Shown piece by piece: positions 36,421 through 49,720 of a stretch of 64,000 nucleotides of DNA. A program made the translations under genes and the position numbers. The stretch is from Liolophura sinensis (Eukaryota; Mollusca; Polyplacophora; Chitonida; Chitonidae), in assembly GCF_032854445.1 (NCBI RefSeq), contig NC_088302.1:14567338-14631337 (forward strand). Reading direction: 5' to 3'. Below the pieces are notes generated by a model that was not told where the DNA came from, did not search any database, and saw only the letters and a program-made list of their open reading frames with translations. Positions within the stretch are counted from its first letter, which is position 1. Each line of letters begins with the position of its first letter.

Positions 36421-38089
36421 ATGGGTCCGCATAGACAACTGTAGAGCTGAGTCATTTTGGACGCTAGGATTGCTAACGTTGCCAGTGTTTTGTTTCAAGT
36501 GAAGGCGTACTAGAACAGATAATAAAATTCTTTTAATATTAAGCAATAACTGACTCAATGAGGGTTTGCATTTTTGTTTCAAAAATAATTCACATCAACT
36601 TAAAGCGAAATTTTAATTGTATTTTCGAAAACCCTGGCATTTTTCATATGACCTTCAGATGTAATTAGACTGGAAACATCTAAACTCATTTTGAGTAGAA
36701 AATCGAATTCGAAATCATTTATTTTTTGTTTGGTTTTCAAACATAGGGACTATAATTGTCATCTGACAGTAATTGTCGAGCATGAAAAGATTTCTTTCTG
36801 TTTCATTCTGTCTTTAAAAAACACAGTTTTACTTTAAATCTGTCTTTTGGCCATCCTGAATGGAAAGCTCATTTTACTATCTCCACTATAAAAGAGTATC
36901 ACACTGTCTTATGGACTAAATGATCGTTGCCGTCAGAAGGAGAACGTATGATGTTTATATTTCATTGTCATTTGGAGTCGAATATGTCTCTTGGTTACAT
37001 AGGACGTCCGTCAAACCCGAATGTCATCGTCCTCAATTCTTTGATACCCAAAACGGCACAGTCTACGGATCACTCAGCTTTTCTCGTCCTACCCCTGACA
37101 CCAAGGTTTTAAAGCAACCGTCCAGGAAATCAATACGACGATTAACGTAAAACTGTCTATGACTGTGGTCAATAGATCATTGCTTTCTGCAGACACCAGA
37201 CTGATGCCCCCAGGATATGAATTTCTCTTCATGGATTGTTTATCTCTTATCAGCGGCTCCGTCTGCCCTGGAAGCACTAAACTCTGATGATCTGACCACA
37301 TGTACTCAAGCAAACAGTTCTGTCTCTCTTTCTTACTTTCACTTTGGCGTCCATACCAAGGACTCTTCTTGATGAAGAAGACGAGAGAAGATCGATTTAC
37401 AATCCTCCAGAAAAATCATATTATGTCTAAAAGTAACCGATAATATTTATCTAACTGATTATTCTGAGGTTCATTCGGCAAACACTCGAAATCAAATGTC
37501 AGCCAATGAGAAGTGGTAGATAACTGTGTTCACGAATACAGTATTCATGTCACAGTGTCAGTATATTTATCCTGGGGCATCGACCATCGTATGTCAAAGG
37601 CCAGCTTCATTGAAAGTAGACACTAATATCCAGGAGCCTTTCTTTCTGTGGTGTTCTTGGGTGTCTACTTTGAGCATTCACATACTTGTCTTGTCTTAGT
37701 AGCTCATGGTCACCATGTATGTATCTACGTATGTGTGGAGTTTTAAGCCGTTCTCAATAATTTTTTGTCATTTGACGACGAGGAGTCACTACAGGCTTGT
37801 CCGTATACTGTGTTCTCTTGTAGTAGGGTGAATCCATTCCGCCAAAGCGCTACTGAAGTATCATGCCGGAAAAGTCATGAAACCCTACTTAGTCACATTA
37901 TACCGACACCAGTTCAACCAGACCAGTTTCCTTTCTATAATTGCTCGGTACTGAGCGCCAAGCTGGTCAACAAGGTCACACAAACGTTTCACTCATGATC
38001 AAAGGTAGATCCCTAATGTCGAGCTTTACATACAAAACTATGGCCGCAAATCTGGTCATTCTGTAAACAACACGGGCGTCAATACCTTA

Positions 38090-38252
38090 ATGCATTACGG
38101 TGGGAGGAAACCGGGCAGAGCCTTGGGAGAAACCCACAACCATCCGCAGGTTGCTGTAGACCTTTCTACGTACTTGAATTCAGAGCGACCGCATTGATGA
38201 GAGGCTCCAGGGTCATTGCACCGTGCTGGCGTGCTAATGGAGACCCCCTTTT
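38090..38252 (-). mobile_element. SINE (family 1), truncated
   Basis: From 'TTACGGTGGGAGGAAACCGG' through 'AACCATCCGCAGGTTGCTG' to 'GACCGCATTGATGAGAGGCT' and a decayed tRNA-like end. The A/T-rich 3' tail with the GTACGGCGTAAAA motif is missing. Confidence 0.85.
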
Positions 38253-41174
38253 TAAAAGGAGGCTGAGATACAGATTTCCTTGTAGGTTATCTTAACTTTT
38301 ATGTTTATCATCTATCAAAACATTGAAACGGTTATACAAAATGGATTTTGTGACGCAAATGTCTTCGAAATGTCAAAGACAAGCGGACAAAGGCATCAAT
38401 GAGGACATATATTTTGGCGCTGACATGCCGGAAAGCCGTTTTCCCGTACCCGTTAAAAATGGTCCATCCTGCAGCTTAGTGACTGTAGGCTTTATATTGT
38501 GTATCTATCCGCCCTTGCCAAGAAGAATATACCAATGAGGGGCTCATCAATAAACCAGATGTGATAGGGGACCAATAGATTTAGGGATGCGTATGGCGAG
38601 ACGTAGGAAGTCGGCGCGTCTGGGAATGACTCTGATTTACTAGCATCTCCGGCAAACCTGCATGTACCAAACCTGGGTGTCAGATTATTGAACTATCATC
38701 ATCGAACGAAAGCCAAGTCCATTCAGTCGTCGGGTCTGTTAACCACCATACTGACAGCAATAATGCAACAAATAATCCTCATGAAAATCATTCCGTACAA
38801 ATCTCCAAAAGAAAATATTTTATAAAAGTTGACTCTGATCTTTCAAACTTCAAACAGTACAAACTTTAGCCTATTTGTAATTTGTTGTATTTTTCTAGGG
38901 ACAGTTTCACATTTCATCTACATTACTGCCTCAATGACTTTGCTTTTGGGGAAAATGAAACCAATTTATAGTGATGATTTTTGCTTACAAAGCATTACAA
39001 GATTTGATAAGGGTACAACTAAGAAGCACCTGGTTAGATTTGTGCTGCAGTGTCGCGTATGTTGAGTGAAAGAAAACCATTGTGTTGACTGGAAACAGGC
39101 GTAGTATTGCACATTTTCACCACAAAACACAGCTGGATTGTAAATGTCATATGTTAGAATAGGGCCGTTAGTTTGATTTCAATAATACTCCAAGGACTTT
39201 CAGGAATAGTCACCTAATGCTATAACTTGATTAAGCCATCTCTAAAGTGGTTTCCTGTTATCAGTTGATCTTTAATTTTCGGGGAGAGGGGTACCCACAT
39301 TTTAAGGCGGTATAAAAGACTCAAGAGCTCATTTACTCGTGTACACTCTCAAAACATTACTGACCTTTGATCTTACAAGCTAAGATATCTGCACGACTCC
39401 ATCGTCAAGGCTGTGAACGGCTTTTACAGTAGAGTGTAATTACAGTTGTAATTATCGTTATTATCTATCTCAATAACAACTGTTGAAACGGAAGTTTGAG
39501 ATCGCCCTGCCCTTCATCTTATCCACCGATCTCAAATTTGGGCGTCCCGACACGCAGGCCCAGCCGGATAAATGTCGCCGTAATTGTGCCTGCCAGTCCA
39601 GAATGGTGAACTGAATGTCGAATCACACCTTAACCAGTCTGCAGGCCAGATTCTAGTACGTACTGGGTCATTTGGACTCTACCGTTGAAACATAGTTTTA
39701 TTTTTACTGATATCACAGCTAACAACCAAACTTCAACTACCGTCACCCAACAATGACTTGCTCCTAATAAACACAGTAATCAGCAACGGAGCAGAATGTC
39801 AGTATGAAACAATTTTATTAGTCTGGGTTTGCCAGACGATTGGAGATCTTCCGTGTGGATTTGGTAAATTTCCCTCTTTGACACCTTTGTGGACAATCTG
39901 TGGCGCTGAAGTGATAAAGGCTATGTCGCAAATGTATGTTTGCTTTCAGTTACCTTGACATATTACTTTATTTCGATTTATACAGTGTTGCATTTATTGA
40001 TTATTAGCTGGGGAAATGTCTTTCCGCAAACAAGCATTTCCAATTTCAACTGCACATGCCTTCAAAAAAAAAAACAAAAAAAAAGGCAAATGTGTATTTC
40101 AAAAAAGGAGTGAGGCTTATCCAATACTTTGCTCTCGAAATTCAACGATATGGCCAAGCTTATGTATTTTTATCTAAAATTTTTCACATGAAAACAAATC
40201 AGGGCTGAAAATATAAGTGATGAATTGACATTTTGATGGAGTCACCAGTCGAGGTTCCTCCTGACCACGCTATAAGAGCGTCACTACATACACGGGACAA
40301 TATTTGTACTGAGTAATATGTGCAAATACACTAATTCCACACCTATACTTTCCAGAAAATCAGTAAAACATTTTTTTTTCAATTCTAAAACTCTACCATG
40401 TTGTGTAAGCCTGTCATGAGAAAGTGCAAAAATTAGGTTAAATGTTTGGCAGTGGAGAAAATCGAGAAATTGCGTGCAGGTACTATCTAGTCTGCAGTCC
40501 CTAACTCAAATACACGGGTTTCAAATGTCTGATGTGACCTGTCTAGACTAAAAGCTTCGCTTCAACTTAACGAGAACTGATGAAATGAAATTAGGTAGGT
40601 CATTTGCATAACGCAACATTGTCGTTAAGGGTAGAAATGAGCAATTTCACAGACATCAACTACAAAGAGACCAATTTAGTAAGAACGTCCCGTAATGGAT
40701 TCTATCTTCACAATCCATGTTTTGATAAAATGAACACAATTTTCGGAGCTATGTTGATATCCTGTCTGAAATGGTCTCCGCTGATATTTATGAAAACTGT
40801 TTTATTTTTAAAAAGTTGTGAACTAACTTGCCTCCAAATTTGTGTAATCATTTTAATTCAGTGATGTTAAAGCTCAAATAAGGCCTTGAAAATCAGTTTT
40901 CCTAGATTCAATCTCTCTTGTTTTAAGACTGTCTGCCATTCTTCGTCCCTCATCTATTTTATAACCAGCGTTCATTTCTCCTAGATAGACCATCTCTTTC
41001 ACAAAACCGTCTTCAACAATAAACATTCGCTTCCTACTCCCCATAAAATATGTCCAGCTTCGCAGCAGAAAGAGCAGACCTCTTTGTTTTCCGGTTTCGG
41101 TCGTCCAGATAGTAGCATACATCAGTTTTGTCACAGTAAATGATTTCAACATTTTCTGTAACATGAACTGAAGT

Positions 41175-41288
41175 CGATATCATAAGGAGGCACATTACAT
41201 GCATTCTAAGGATTCCTTCGTCGTCATATGACTGAAAAATTGTTGAGTACGACGTTAAACCCCAAACACTCACTCACTCACTCACTCA
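41175..41288 (+). mobile_element. SINE (family 2), 3' end only
   Basis: 'TTCTAAGGATTCCTTCGTCG' to 'GAGTACGACGTTAAACCCC', then AAACA and (CTCA)n. It matches the 3' third of 24306-24620 and appears 5'-truncated. Confidence 0.8.
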
Positions 41289-42573
41289 TATGTCCTGTTA
41301 TTCAGCAGAAGCTGCCTTCATACACTGACAGACTAAATGGTTAATTACATAGCCCCTGAATGGTATACCGCCCGATTGGATATGCAACTTCAGAGTGATC
41401 AAATCCCTTTGAAGCGTCGTAGCTAATTACTAGTACGCATTTGTCTCGTATGTCTGGGTAAGCTTTCCCGTTCTTGCACCGTCTTTGGTTAGTGATCGCT
41501 GCGAAATATGTCTGATTTCAGTAAAGAAATATTAGTGTTAATATAACACTTATATAATAACAATACTAATACAAATATATACTAATACACACCGAGCCTC
41601 CTGTGTGGTCTGATCGAGAAAAAAGGTTTATAAGTGGAATATGTGATACCATAGTCTTCACGTAAAACTCAGCCTTTGATCACATCAGGTAAGTTTTTTT
41701 TACAGAACATTCTCAATACATGCGCGTTAACTATGCTTTCTCTCTAAATCACTAACACATTTTCCTCAGCCAGCTGTTTTTATACACATAAATTTGAACA
41801 GGCTGTTAATTTGTATTTTGGAGAACTCTCAGATTGCCCACATTGCCTCTAGCTGCACTTAAGACTCCGAACATGTGAACCTATTTCGCTTTTCTGTCTC
41901 TGAGGAGAAAGTCGAATTTGCATTATTTTTCAAGCATATGGTCTAGAAATGCCAACTGACGTCAAAATGCACAATAAATGTCCAGCATGAACAATTATCT
42001 TCCTGTCTAGTTTTTGTTGAACCAAAATACGCTTGGTTTAAAATCTGTCTTCCGGCGATCCTTAATGGAATACTACACTGTCAACATTGACATATTATTC
42101 TTTTTTAAAGCATTTTTCCTTCAGGCAACATTAAAATCATCCTGAATGCATCCCTGAATCATACTTTATCCCTGTAAGATTTTTAGAGGTTTAAGTTCGA
42201 TATGTTAACAAATACTCGAATTTTGTCAAAACTGAATCTAGTTCAGAGTAGCGCCATGCACTTACAAGTTTTTGTTATCATGTTAAGTCAACAGATTACG
42301 TTGGAGTCGACATACATTTTGTACGGTGTATATCTTTCTTTCCATTAAGCAGGAACGAGTGTCGTCAAAATGATGACTTTGAAATGGGCAATACCGGCCC
42401 TACCGTGCCTGGTGTCCAGAGTATGGTACGTACAGGTCATTATGCGGTAAATAGATAGGACTTTGCGTGAGGTGGTGTGGCTAGCTGTCACGATGGTACG
42501 GCTCTAGATGTATGTCTGCGTTGGAACAGGCCCGCTACGAAAACATGAACGTAAGTATTATTAAAACAAGTCA

Positions 42574-42803
42574 TACACTCCAAAAAGTAATCTATTACTT
42601 TTGACGGAAAGTCTAATATATGAGTTTAGCTAGAATGTATTCCGTTATAATAACATAACAGTGTGTCACATTCAACATAATATCCTGTTAGTCTAATGAA
42701 TAAGTGTGATATTTAATTTATTACCTGTTATAGAATACTTTCCATCATCACTCAAAGAACAGACTTTCTGTTAAATTTACCAGGCTATTTTTTGAGAGTA
42801 CAC
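42574..42803. mobile_element. MITE-like element, second copy
   Basis: Related to 12524-12780. It shares 'AGACTTTCTGTTAAATTTA' at the right end and 'TAGAATGTATTCCGTTAT' inside, with imperfect terminal inverted repeats (TACACTC…AAAAA at both ends). It lies between M13 and M2 and is absent at that position in the 33-36 kb unit. Confidence 0.7.
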
Positions 42804-43734
42804 TTTGCCCCATGTAACAGGGGTTAGGGGCTCTCACTATATGACTAAACATGCGTAGTGTGAGTTCACAGAATATGTTCTTCGTTGAATCATACATTTA
42901 AAGTTTTCTATACCTCGAGAGCCTCACAGCTGTTTGGTTTTACCTTCACTTCGTGGCGACAAATTCCAAGGTTTTCTGTGGATCAGTGTTGTGTTTTGTG
43001 CCAAGACTTGTTGTGGGCATACATGAAGGTATGGCAAATCAGCTCTCTCTCATCCATTCCATCACACGACTCTAGTTTGATCAATTTCTGTGGATCTTGA
43101 CGAGCAATCTCAGTTCAGTGGACAAACTTGTGGCCGCCATACTTGGTGACAGTCTTTAGATGGCATACAATCTTCAGTGAGGCTCTCTACGGGCTCGGAG
43201 TTGAAAGGAGTAATGCAGGGATTGAGAATCCAATGAAAAGCTTCGGTATGATTCCGCGCAGCATACTAGTTGACATATTAATGATCGAGCGACAGTACCC
43301 CAGTTTGGGATTTACCTGTTAACGTAACGCGGTGCGTACCGGCGAGCCTCCAGTCAGAAGCCTTATCGAAGTTGGGTCAGGTTTCCAGTAGATCTGATTT
43401 GGTCCATCTCTCGGGACCAAGAACGATAACCTCGATTGACCCGTTTTTGGACTAGCAGTGAGAATTCAAGGTCATCTAAAGATGTACAGCTTCGCGTTTA
43501 CTACTGGTAATTAACCTACACTAAAACAGCCCGATCTGAGGTGGGATTCTTGCTTTCAATAAAATGGAGAACAAGCCTTTTTAGCTTAAAAAGATATTGC
43601 CGTCGACTGCTAACTGTTCCGTGGAAAAAGGTAATTCCTAGGCTGGAAGATTCTTAATCAGAGTCGATTTTATTGAGTTCATGGAATTGACTACTGTAGA
43701 GCTGTGGTATTTTGTATACAAACATAAAAATGGA

Positions 43735-46700
43735 TGAAACAAAATTTCTGTTCATTTTCTCTGGAAGAAATCTAATTTTAAGCGTCTTTATAAAAGGGGC
43801 AAAAGGCCTTTACGGCGTGTAAACATAATAACAGGAATAATGTGACGCTCAAAATGGGACCAAACTCAAACCAGAGGGGATTCCTCCCCACGACGCTTCT
43901 CCTCAGATCTACCCAGACGACGGCAATGTGGACAAGTTTGTTGAGGGGAGAAATTACACAGTAGCTTTTTTCAATCGATATCTTTTGAAGCAGAAACGTT
44001 ATAAATTCTTCTATAATGAATGAACCTCAGTTCATACCACTTTTCCCTATTTGACACTCTCCCAAACCTACTGCGCATTGGTTCAAACTTAGCAGGACCT
44101 ACCACATTAAATTTCTCTCTCTGTCAACAGTCTTCGCCATTACACATGCCCTGACCAAAACTTTCCCCATGACTTTACATTACTGTTGATTTTTTGGATA
44201 CATCGTATAATCTTTTATAATTATCTAAAAGGAATTTAATGGCTTCCCCCGAAACACCATAGCACCTATAATTCTTTTCTAAAACACTGCTTTAATGTTC
44301 CTTAAATTTATCCCATTGGAATAATGCGATGTGTTAGTCATATATTTTCTTCTACTTTATCTCCTGTAAACAGCAGTACAAGGGAGAAAATTTCCATTGC
44401 AGCAAAACCAATGGCTGTAAAATAGGCAATATCGGAGCTTCCTAATCCAGCGTTCACTAGGGTTCACTGGGTTACGAAATCGCATCAATCTCACGGGGTG
44501 TGATGAGACTCATACTGGATTATTCCGCTCTGTCAAACTTCAGGTGTCCAACTAATAATTAGAACAAATCTACGGCATAAGACAAACGTTTTTTGATGTC
44601 TTTGTTTAATTAAATGCCACAGCCACATTTATCATTACTCTTTTATAGAGTTGGTTCTTCTTTTTTCTGTTAGACATATGAATTCGAGTGACATCTCAAT
44701 GGCCCCTGAAGTTGCAGATTGTACTAATCGTGTCTACAATTCTAGTGGAACATCTTTGTCTTGTAGGGCGTCCTGTGATATCGAAAGATCATCAAGATGT
44801 GAGTGATACCCAAACTACACCGTTTTGCAGACACCAAGTGCGCCCTGATACCACACAGCTATTTAACACTACCATCAGACCCTGATTGTACTTGATATCA
44901 ATACAACAGTGATTAACGTAAGACTTCGTATGACTGTCATCAATAACATATTGCTTCCTGCAGACACAGGCTGATGCCTCCAGGATATGAATTTCTCTCC
45001 AAGGATTGCTTATCTATTATCAGCGGCTCCGTCTACACCTGGTGGCACCAATTCCGATGATGTGATCAGATGTAATTAAGCAAACAGCTCTCTCCCTCTC
45101 TCTTACTTTCTTTTTTCTGTCCAGACCAAGGGCTCCTCCTGATGAAGAATTGAGTAGACGAGACGAGATCGATTCACAATATCCACATAAACCATGTTAT
45201 GACCATATCTGGCAGATAATATTTATCCAAATGAGTATTCTGAGTTAAGCCAATGGACAGTGCTTGATAACTGTGTCCGCGAATAACGTATTCATGTCAG
45301 AGCGTCTGTATATTTCTGCAGGATATCGAATGTAAAGCCGCCTATGTTACTTTGTTGTTCCGTGTCATCTCTGAGAACATTTATAAATGCCCCGGCTTAT
45401 TCTCTTGTGATCTGACACAGCTCGATATGCGGAATTTTAAAAAAAATCGTCAATACGTCAATAGCTAACTGTTTGTCAGTCAGCAAAGTCCAGTCAGTCC
45501 AGTTTTTTCTACCCATGGAAGTCACTGCTATTGCATGAGCGAAAACTTCTTTGAGTTTAAACGGTTACCTTTGAAAAGAGACTGACATAGATTTTCCTGC
45601 ATTGCATTTATAACGTTGATATTTACCGGTTGGAAAAAGTTTGAAAGAGTTGAAAAAATGGATTTCTTGACTAAAATACCTTAACAACATCAAAGACAAT
45701 GACATAAATCCTTTTTGGACGTCTGCGTTTTACGGATGAACAAGCACTGCCTTAAGAATAGCCAGTATTTGGAGCTTCCTTATCATGTCAACATGCCGTA
45801 AGCTATAAACGGTGTATTCATCGGCCTTACCAAGGATCATATACCACTAAACGGATCATCAATAAACCAGATGTGATATGGGACCAATAGATGTGGGGAT
45901 GATGTGGCCAGACGACGGAAATCAGCGTGTCCTGGAGTGGGTCTGACTGACTAATATCCAGAGAATAATTACCTTACAGGGGACAAATTATTGCCTTACT
46001 ATAAACTAATATAAGACAAATCCATTAAGTCGTCCAATAAATTACCCTCCAGAATGACAACATTTTTGCATCTTAATTAGAAAGGAGGATTATTTTGATA
46101 GGATTGTGCACAAGTCGTCTTTTTATATCGAATATTCAGAATATCATTATCACAGTCTTTTTACAGAGATTCCCGTTTCGTTCTGGTCATTTTCTGAAGC
46201 TTGAAGACATGCAGTTTCACATTTCATCTGCTTCATTTCCTTCTTGATTACCCCTTATTGCCGAAGTCATTCACTATTGTCATGTTATTACTAAAACCTT
46301 GCTTATTGCTTGCCTATGCTTTTCACATGCACATAGGAAAATCCACGCATGTCGACTTTGAGGAACATTCTGATCGTTGACATTACCAGCTGATATCTTT
46401 AGGTTTCCTGCAAGACATGGCCGTGACTTTCGCTTAATAAATTAAATAATCAGCAACGGAGTAGAGTGACATTATACGACAATTTTCCTCGTCTGGGTTT
46501 TGCCAGACCATTAGAGATGTGATTCTTCTCTATTCTCTATCTTCTATTATTTAATTTTGATTGATACAAAGGTAAATTTATTGGCCTTAGCTGGGGAAAT
46601 GTCTTTCCACTAAAAAGGCTTTCCAATTTCAATTGCATATGCTTTTTGAAAAAAAATGAACAAATGTGAATTTGCAAAACGGTGCGAGGCTTGTGTCCTT

Positions 46701-49700
46701 TCGACACTTATATATGGCGTGTTATATACTTTTATTTGCAAAATTCTCACCCGAAAACGAAGCAGTGTTAAAAATGTCAGTTAAGAAAGGATGTTTTGAT
46801 GTAGTATCCAGTTGCGGTTGCTCATCAACACAATATAATAACATCACTACCAACTCGGTAGATTTGGTACAATATTTGTAATAATGTAATAATGTAGTAA
46901 CGTGCACAAGTGTGCACGTATGTATACCTTCCCGAAACCCGTAAAACATTTTTGTTGGTTCTAAAACTCAGCCATGTCTTGAAAGTCCATTATGAGATCC
47001 TCCGTTACTGTGAAAACTGCAAAACAGGTAAAATCTTTGCCTGAAAGGAAAATCGAGGAAACGCGAGCAGAAACTATCTTGTCTTCAGCCACTTATTTCA
47101 ACGTATCGGTGCAAATGTCTGCAAATGTCTGCTAAAGATCGACCTGTGCAGACCACTTTATAAAGCTCTATTTCAGCTTTACGAGAGCTGTTGTCATGAA
47201 ATTAGTTAGGTTATTTGCATAATGCAACATTTTATTTAAGGTTAGAATTTAGTAACTTCACGGGCTTCAGTGAGACCCGTTTAATAAAAACGATGCGTAA
47301 TGGATTCAATGTTCACAGTTCAGGCTTTGATAAACGGAACACAAATTTACGAATATCCTGTCTGGAATGGCCTGCAAAGGATTTTCTTCAGCTCCACTAA
47401 GATGTTAAATGCTAAAAACTCACTTGCTCCCAAAACCGTGCAATTACTTGACTCGTTCTTACGGTATTGTTAACAGTTTTTGAAGGACTACCTTAAACGT
47501 CAAAATGTGTGATCACTGTCCAACTATATAGATTCATATGTTGTTACCAGTCCGGTGTTCATTTTTGACTATCGATGCCCTATTCTGTTAGATCACCTGA
47601 CCGTTGTTACATGATTGTCGTAAACAATACACAACCATTTGCTACGCCCCATGAAGTGTTTAAGTTTGCAGCTTTTGCAATGGAAACAGCAGACTAGATA
47701 AAGGCAAATACTTACGTGACCCCCGACAACGAACTAACGGTACTGTGAGCACATCTGGCGGCCAATATAGCCATTGGACGCCGGGCAGAAATTATTTCAT
47801 GCTGTTTTTTATAAACATAAACTTAAACTGGGCTGTCAATTAATATCTCGGAAAAGCCTTGGATTATCCACATTGCCTCCAGCAGTAATGAGACTTCGAA
47901 CATCTAAGCCCATTTCGATTTTTTTCTCTCTTTGCTGAAAATCAAAAATTGCCTTTTATTATTTTTTGATTCCTAAAACATAGGATCCGAAAATACAAAC
48001 TGACGTCAAAGTGCACAATAATTGCCCAATATGAAAAGGCTTCTTTCTCTCTTTTTTGTTTGACCAAAATACCGTTCGTTTCAAATTTGCCTTATGTCGA
48101 TCCTTAATGAAACAACAATCTCTCGGCACTGATACATTATTCTTCGTCAAACACTTGACATTCCTACATCGTCAAAGACGTCTGACCACTTTGCTGTACC
48201 ACACTTTATTTCTCTTGCATTTTAGAAGTAACATCCTAAAATATTAACCCTCAGGAGCCGCTCACCAATGCGATAGCTGTGAGTTCACGTCCCGCCTATG
48301 CGTCCAGTCACAGCCATGTCCCCTCCGGTCGTATGTGGGAAGGTCTGCCAGCAACCTGTGGATGGTCGTGGTTTCACTCGGTTTAATGCTAGCTGCTGTG
48401 AAATATTCTTGAGTAGGGCGGAAAACCCCAATCAAATATATAAATAAATAAATACATAAAATGTTAAGACCGACTTTCTTTGCTGGCTATAGCACTATAC
48501 CTGCATGCGCAAGACCATATGCAGCCAACAATGTCACGCTTATATATAGTTATATATTATTGTTATGTGTTACCGATATTATATACCCGGTTGAAACACA
48601 GCATTTAGTAGAATGAAGCCATCATAAATGGAAATCATCATCACTATCATTATCATCATGAACATCAAGAGAACAGGTTACAATGAAGAATGGCAAATAT
48701 CAGAACTAATTTACAGGACTATTTTGATGAAATTAAAATATATAAAATGTCTGCTGTAAAGGAAATCAACAAATCGCGTACAGGTAGGATCAGATTCTAG
48801 ATGTGTGACTGTGATGTGTCTAAACAAAAAGGGCCACTTCATCGTAACGAGAATTAACGAAATGAAATTTGTACGACCAACTGGAAAATAAATATTGGAG
48901 AATAACCTTCTTCTTGAACTGTACACCTCAAAAACTTCGAGTACAATGTCTTTAAACAGATCAACGTAGCATAGACAATATAATACAATATACCTATTCC
49001 TGAACTGCTTACCCATGTAAGCAATTCACTTGACTGCAGATACTTAGATTCATCGCCGTTAAAGTTAAAACAAGGTTCTTGTTAACAGTTTATAAAGGAA
49101 GACCATCAACGACAGAACGTGTAAATAGAACCAAAGTTTCCTGAATTCACTGTTTCTTGTTACAGGACCCTTTGTCCATTTTTGATAATCGATACTGTGA
49201 CCAATGTCCTGGTCTTCCATTGTATCTGTTATTACAAAGACCTATTGACAATTCTTGACCAGTTATTCTGTTGCCTGTGTCCAGTTTAAAATTCCACAAC
49301 GACTTATCGTCAGAGGCTATGTGGTGTCCAAAGGATCGGTCAATAGTTCTCCGGTATTGAGAACGTATCTGGTATCGGAGCACTGCGAATACAGGAGAGC
49401 CCTTGTCAGAGGCCTTATCCAGTCTATGGTAGGTTCCTGTAGATCAGATTTGGACCATCTCTCGGGATCAGAACGGTTAATGTAGATTGGTCCGTCCTTG
49501 GACTGGCGGACGGAATAGATGGTCATACACATGAAGTACAAATTGACGTTTAACACTGGTAATTGGCCAACACTAAAACAGCTCGAGACGAGGCAGGAAT
49601 CTAGCTGTTAATAAAGTGGAGTGCAAGTCTTTCAGAAAAAAAGAGATATTGATGTCGACTGCTGACTGTTTTGTGCAAAAAGGGTAACTTCTATGCAGGA

Positions 49701-49720
49701 AGGTTCTCTGGATCAATTCT
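43735..49720. repeat. Array unit M3-M4-M6-M7-M8-M9-M10-M12-M11-M2
   Basis: M3 43735-44005, M4 44950-45300, M6 45810-46080, M7 46140-46320, an internally deleted M8 46405-46520, M9 46590-46870, M10 47200-47395, M12 47800-48130, a possible M11 trace 49080-49240 and M2 49320-49720. In 44010-44690 only weak similarity to 50360-50500 is seen. No gene. Confidence 0.72.
48250..48462 (+). mobile_element. SINE (family 1), 5'-truncated
   Basis: 'GCTCACCAATGCGATAGCTG' (tRNA-like half), 'GGTCTGCCAGCAACCTG', an internal deletion in the proline-like 'GTTTCACTCGG' part, then 'GAAATATTCTTGAGTA' and an (AAAT)n tail. It inserted just after M12. Confidence 0.85.

Larger units (their letters stand above)
36540..43680. 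repeat. Array unit M12'-M4-M6-M7-M8-M9-M10-M11-M12-M13-M2
   Basis: M12-like 36540-36860, M4 37180-37530, M6 38490-38790, M7 38800-39065, M8 39395-39870, M9 40005-40330, M10 40590-40800, M11 40880-41165, M12 41755-42090, M13 42110-42340 and M2 43340-43680. This is the most complete unit. Insertions relative to neighbours are SINE 38090-38252, SINE end 41175-41288 and a MITE at 42574-42803. The stretch 42810-43340 has no recognised block. Confidence 0.78.
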
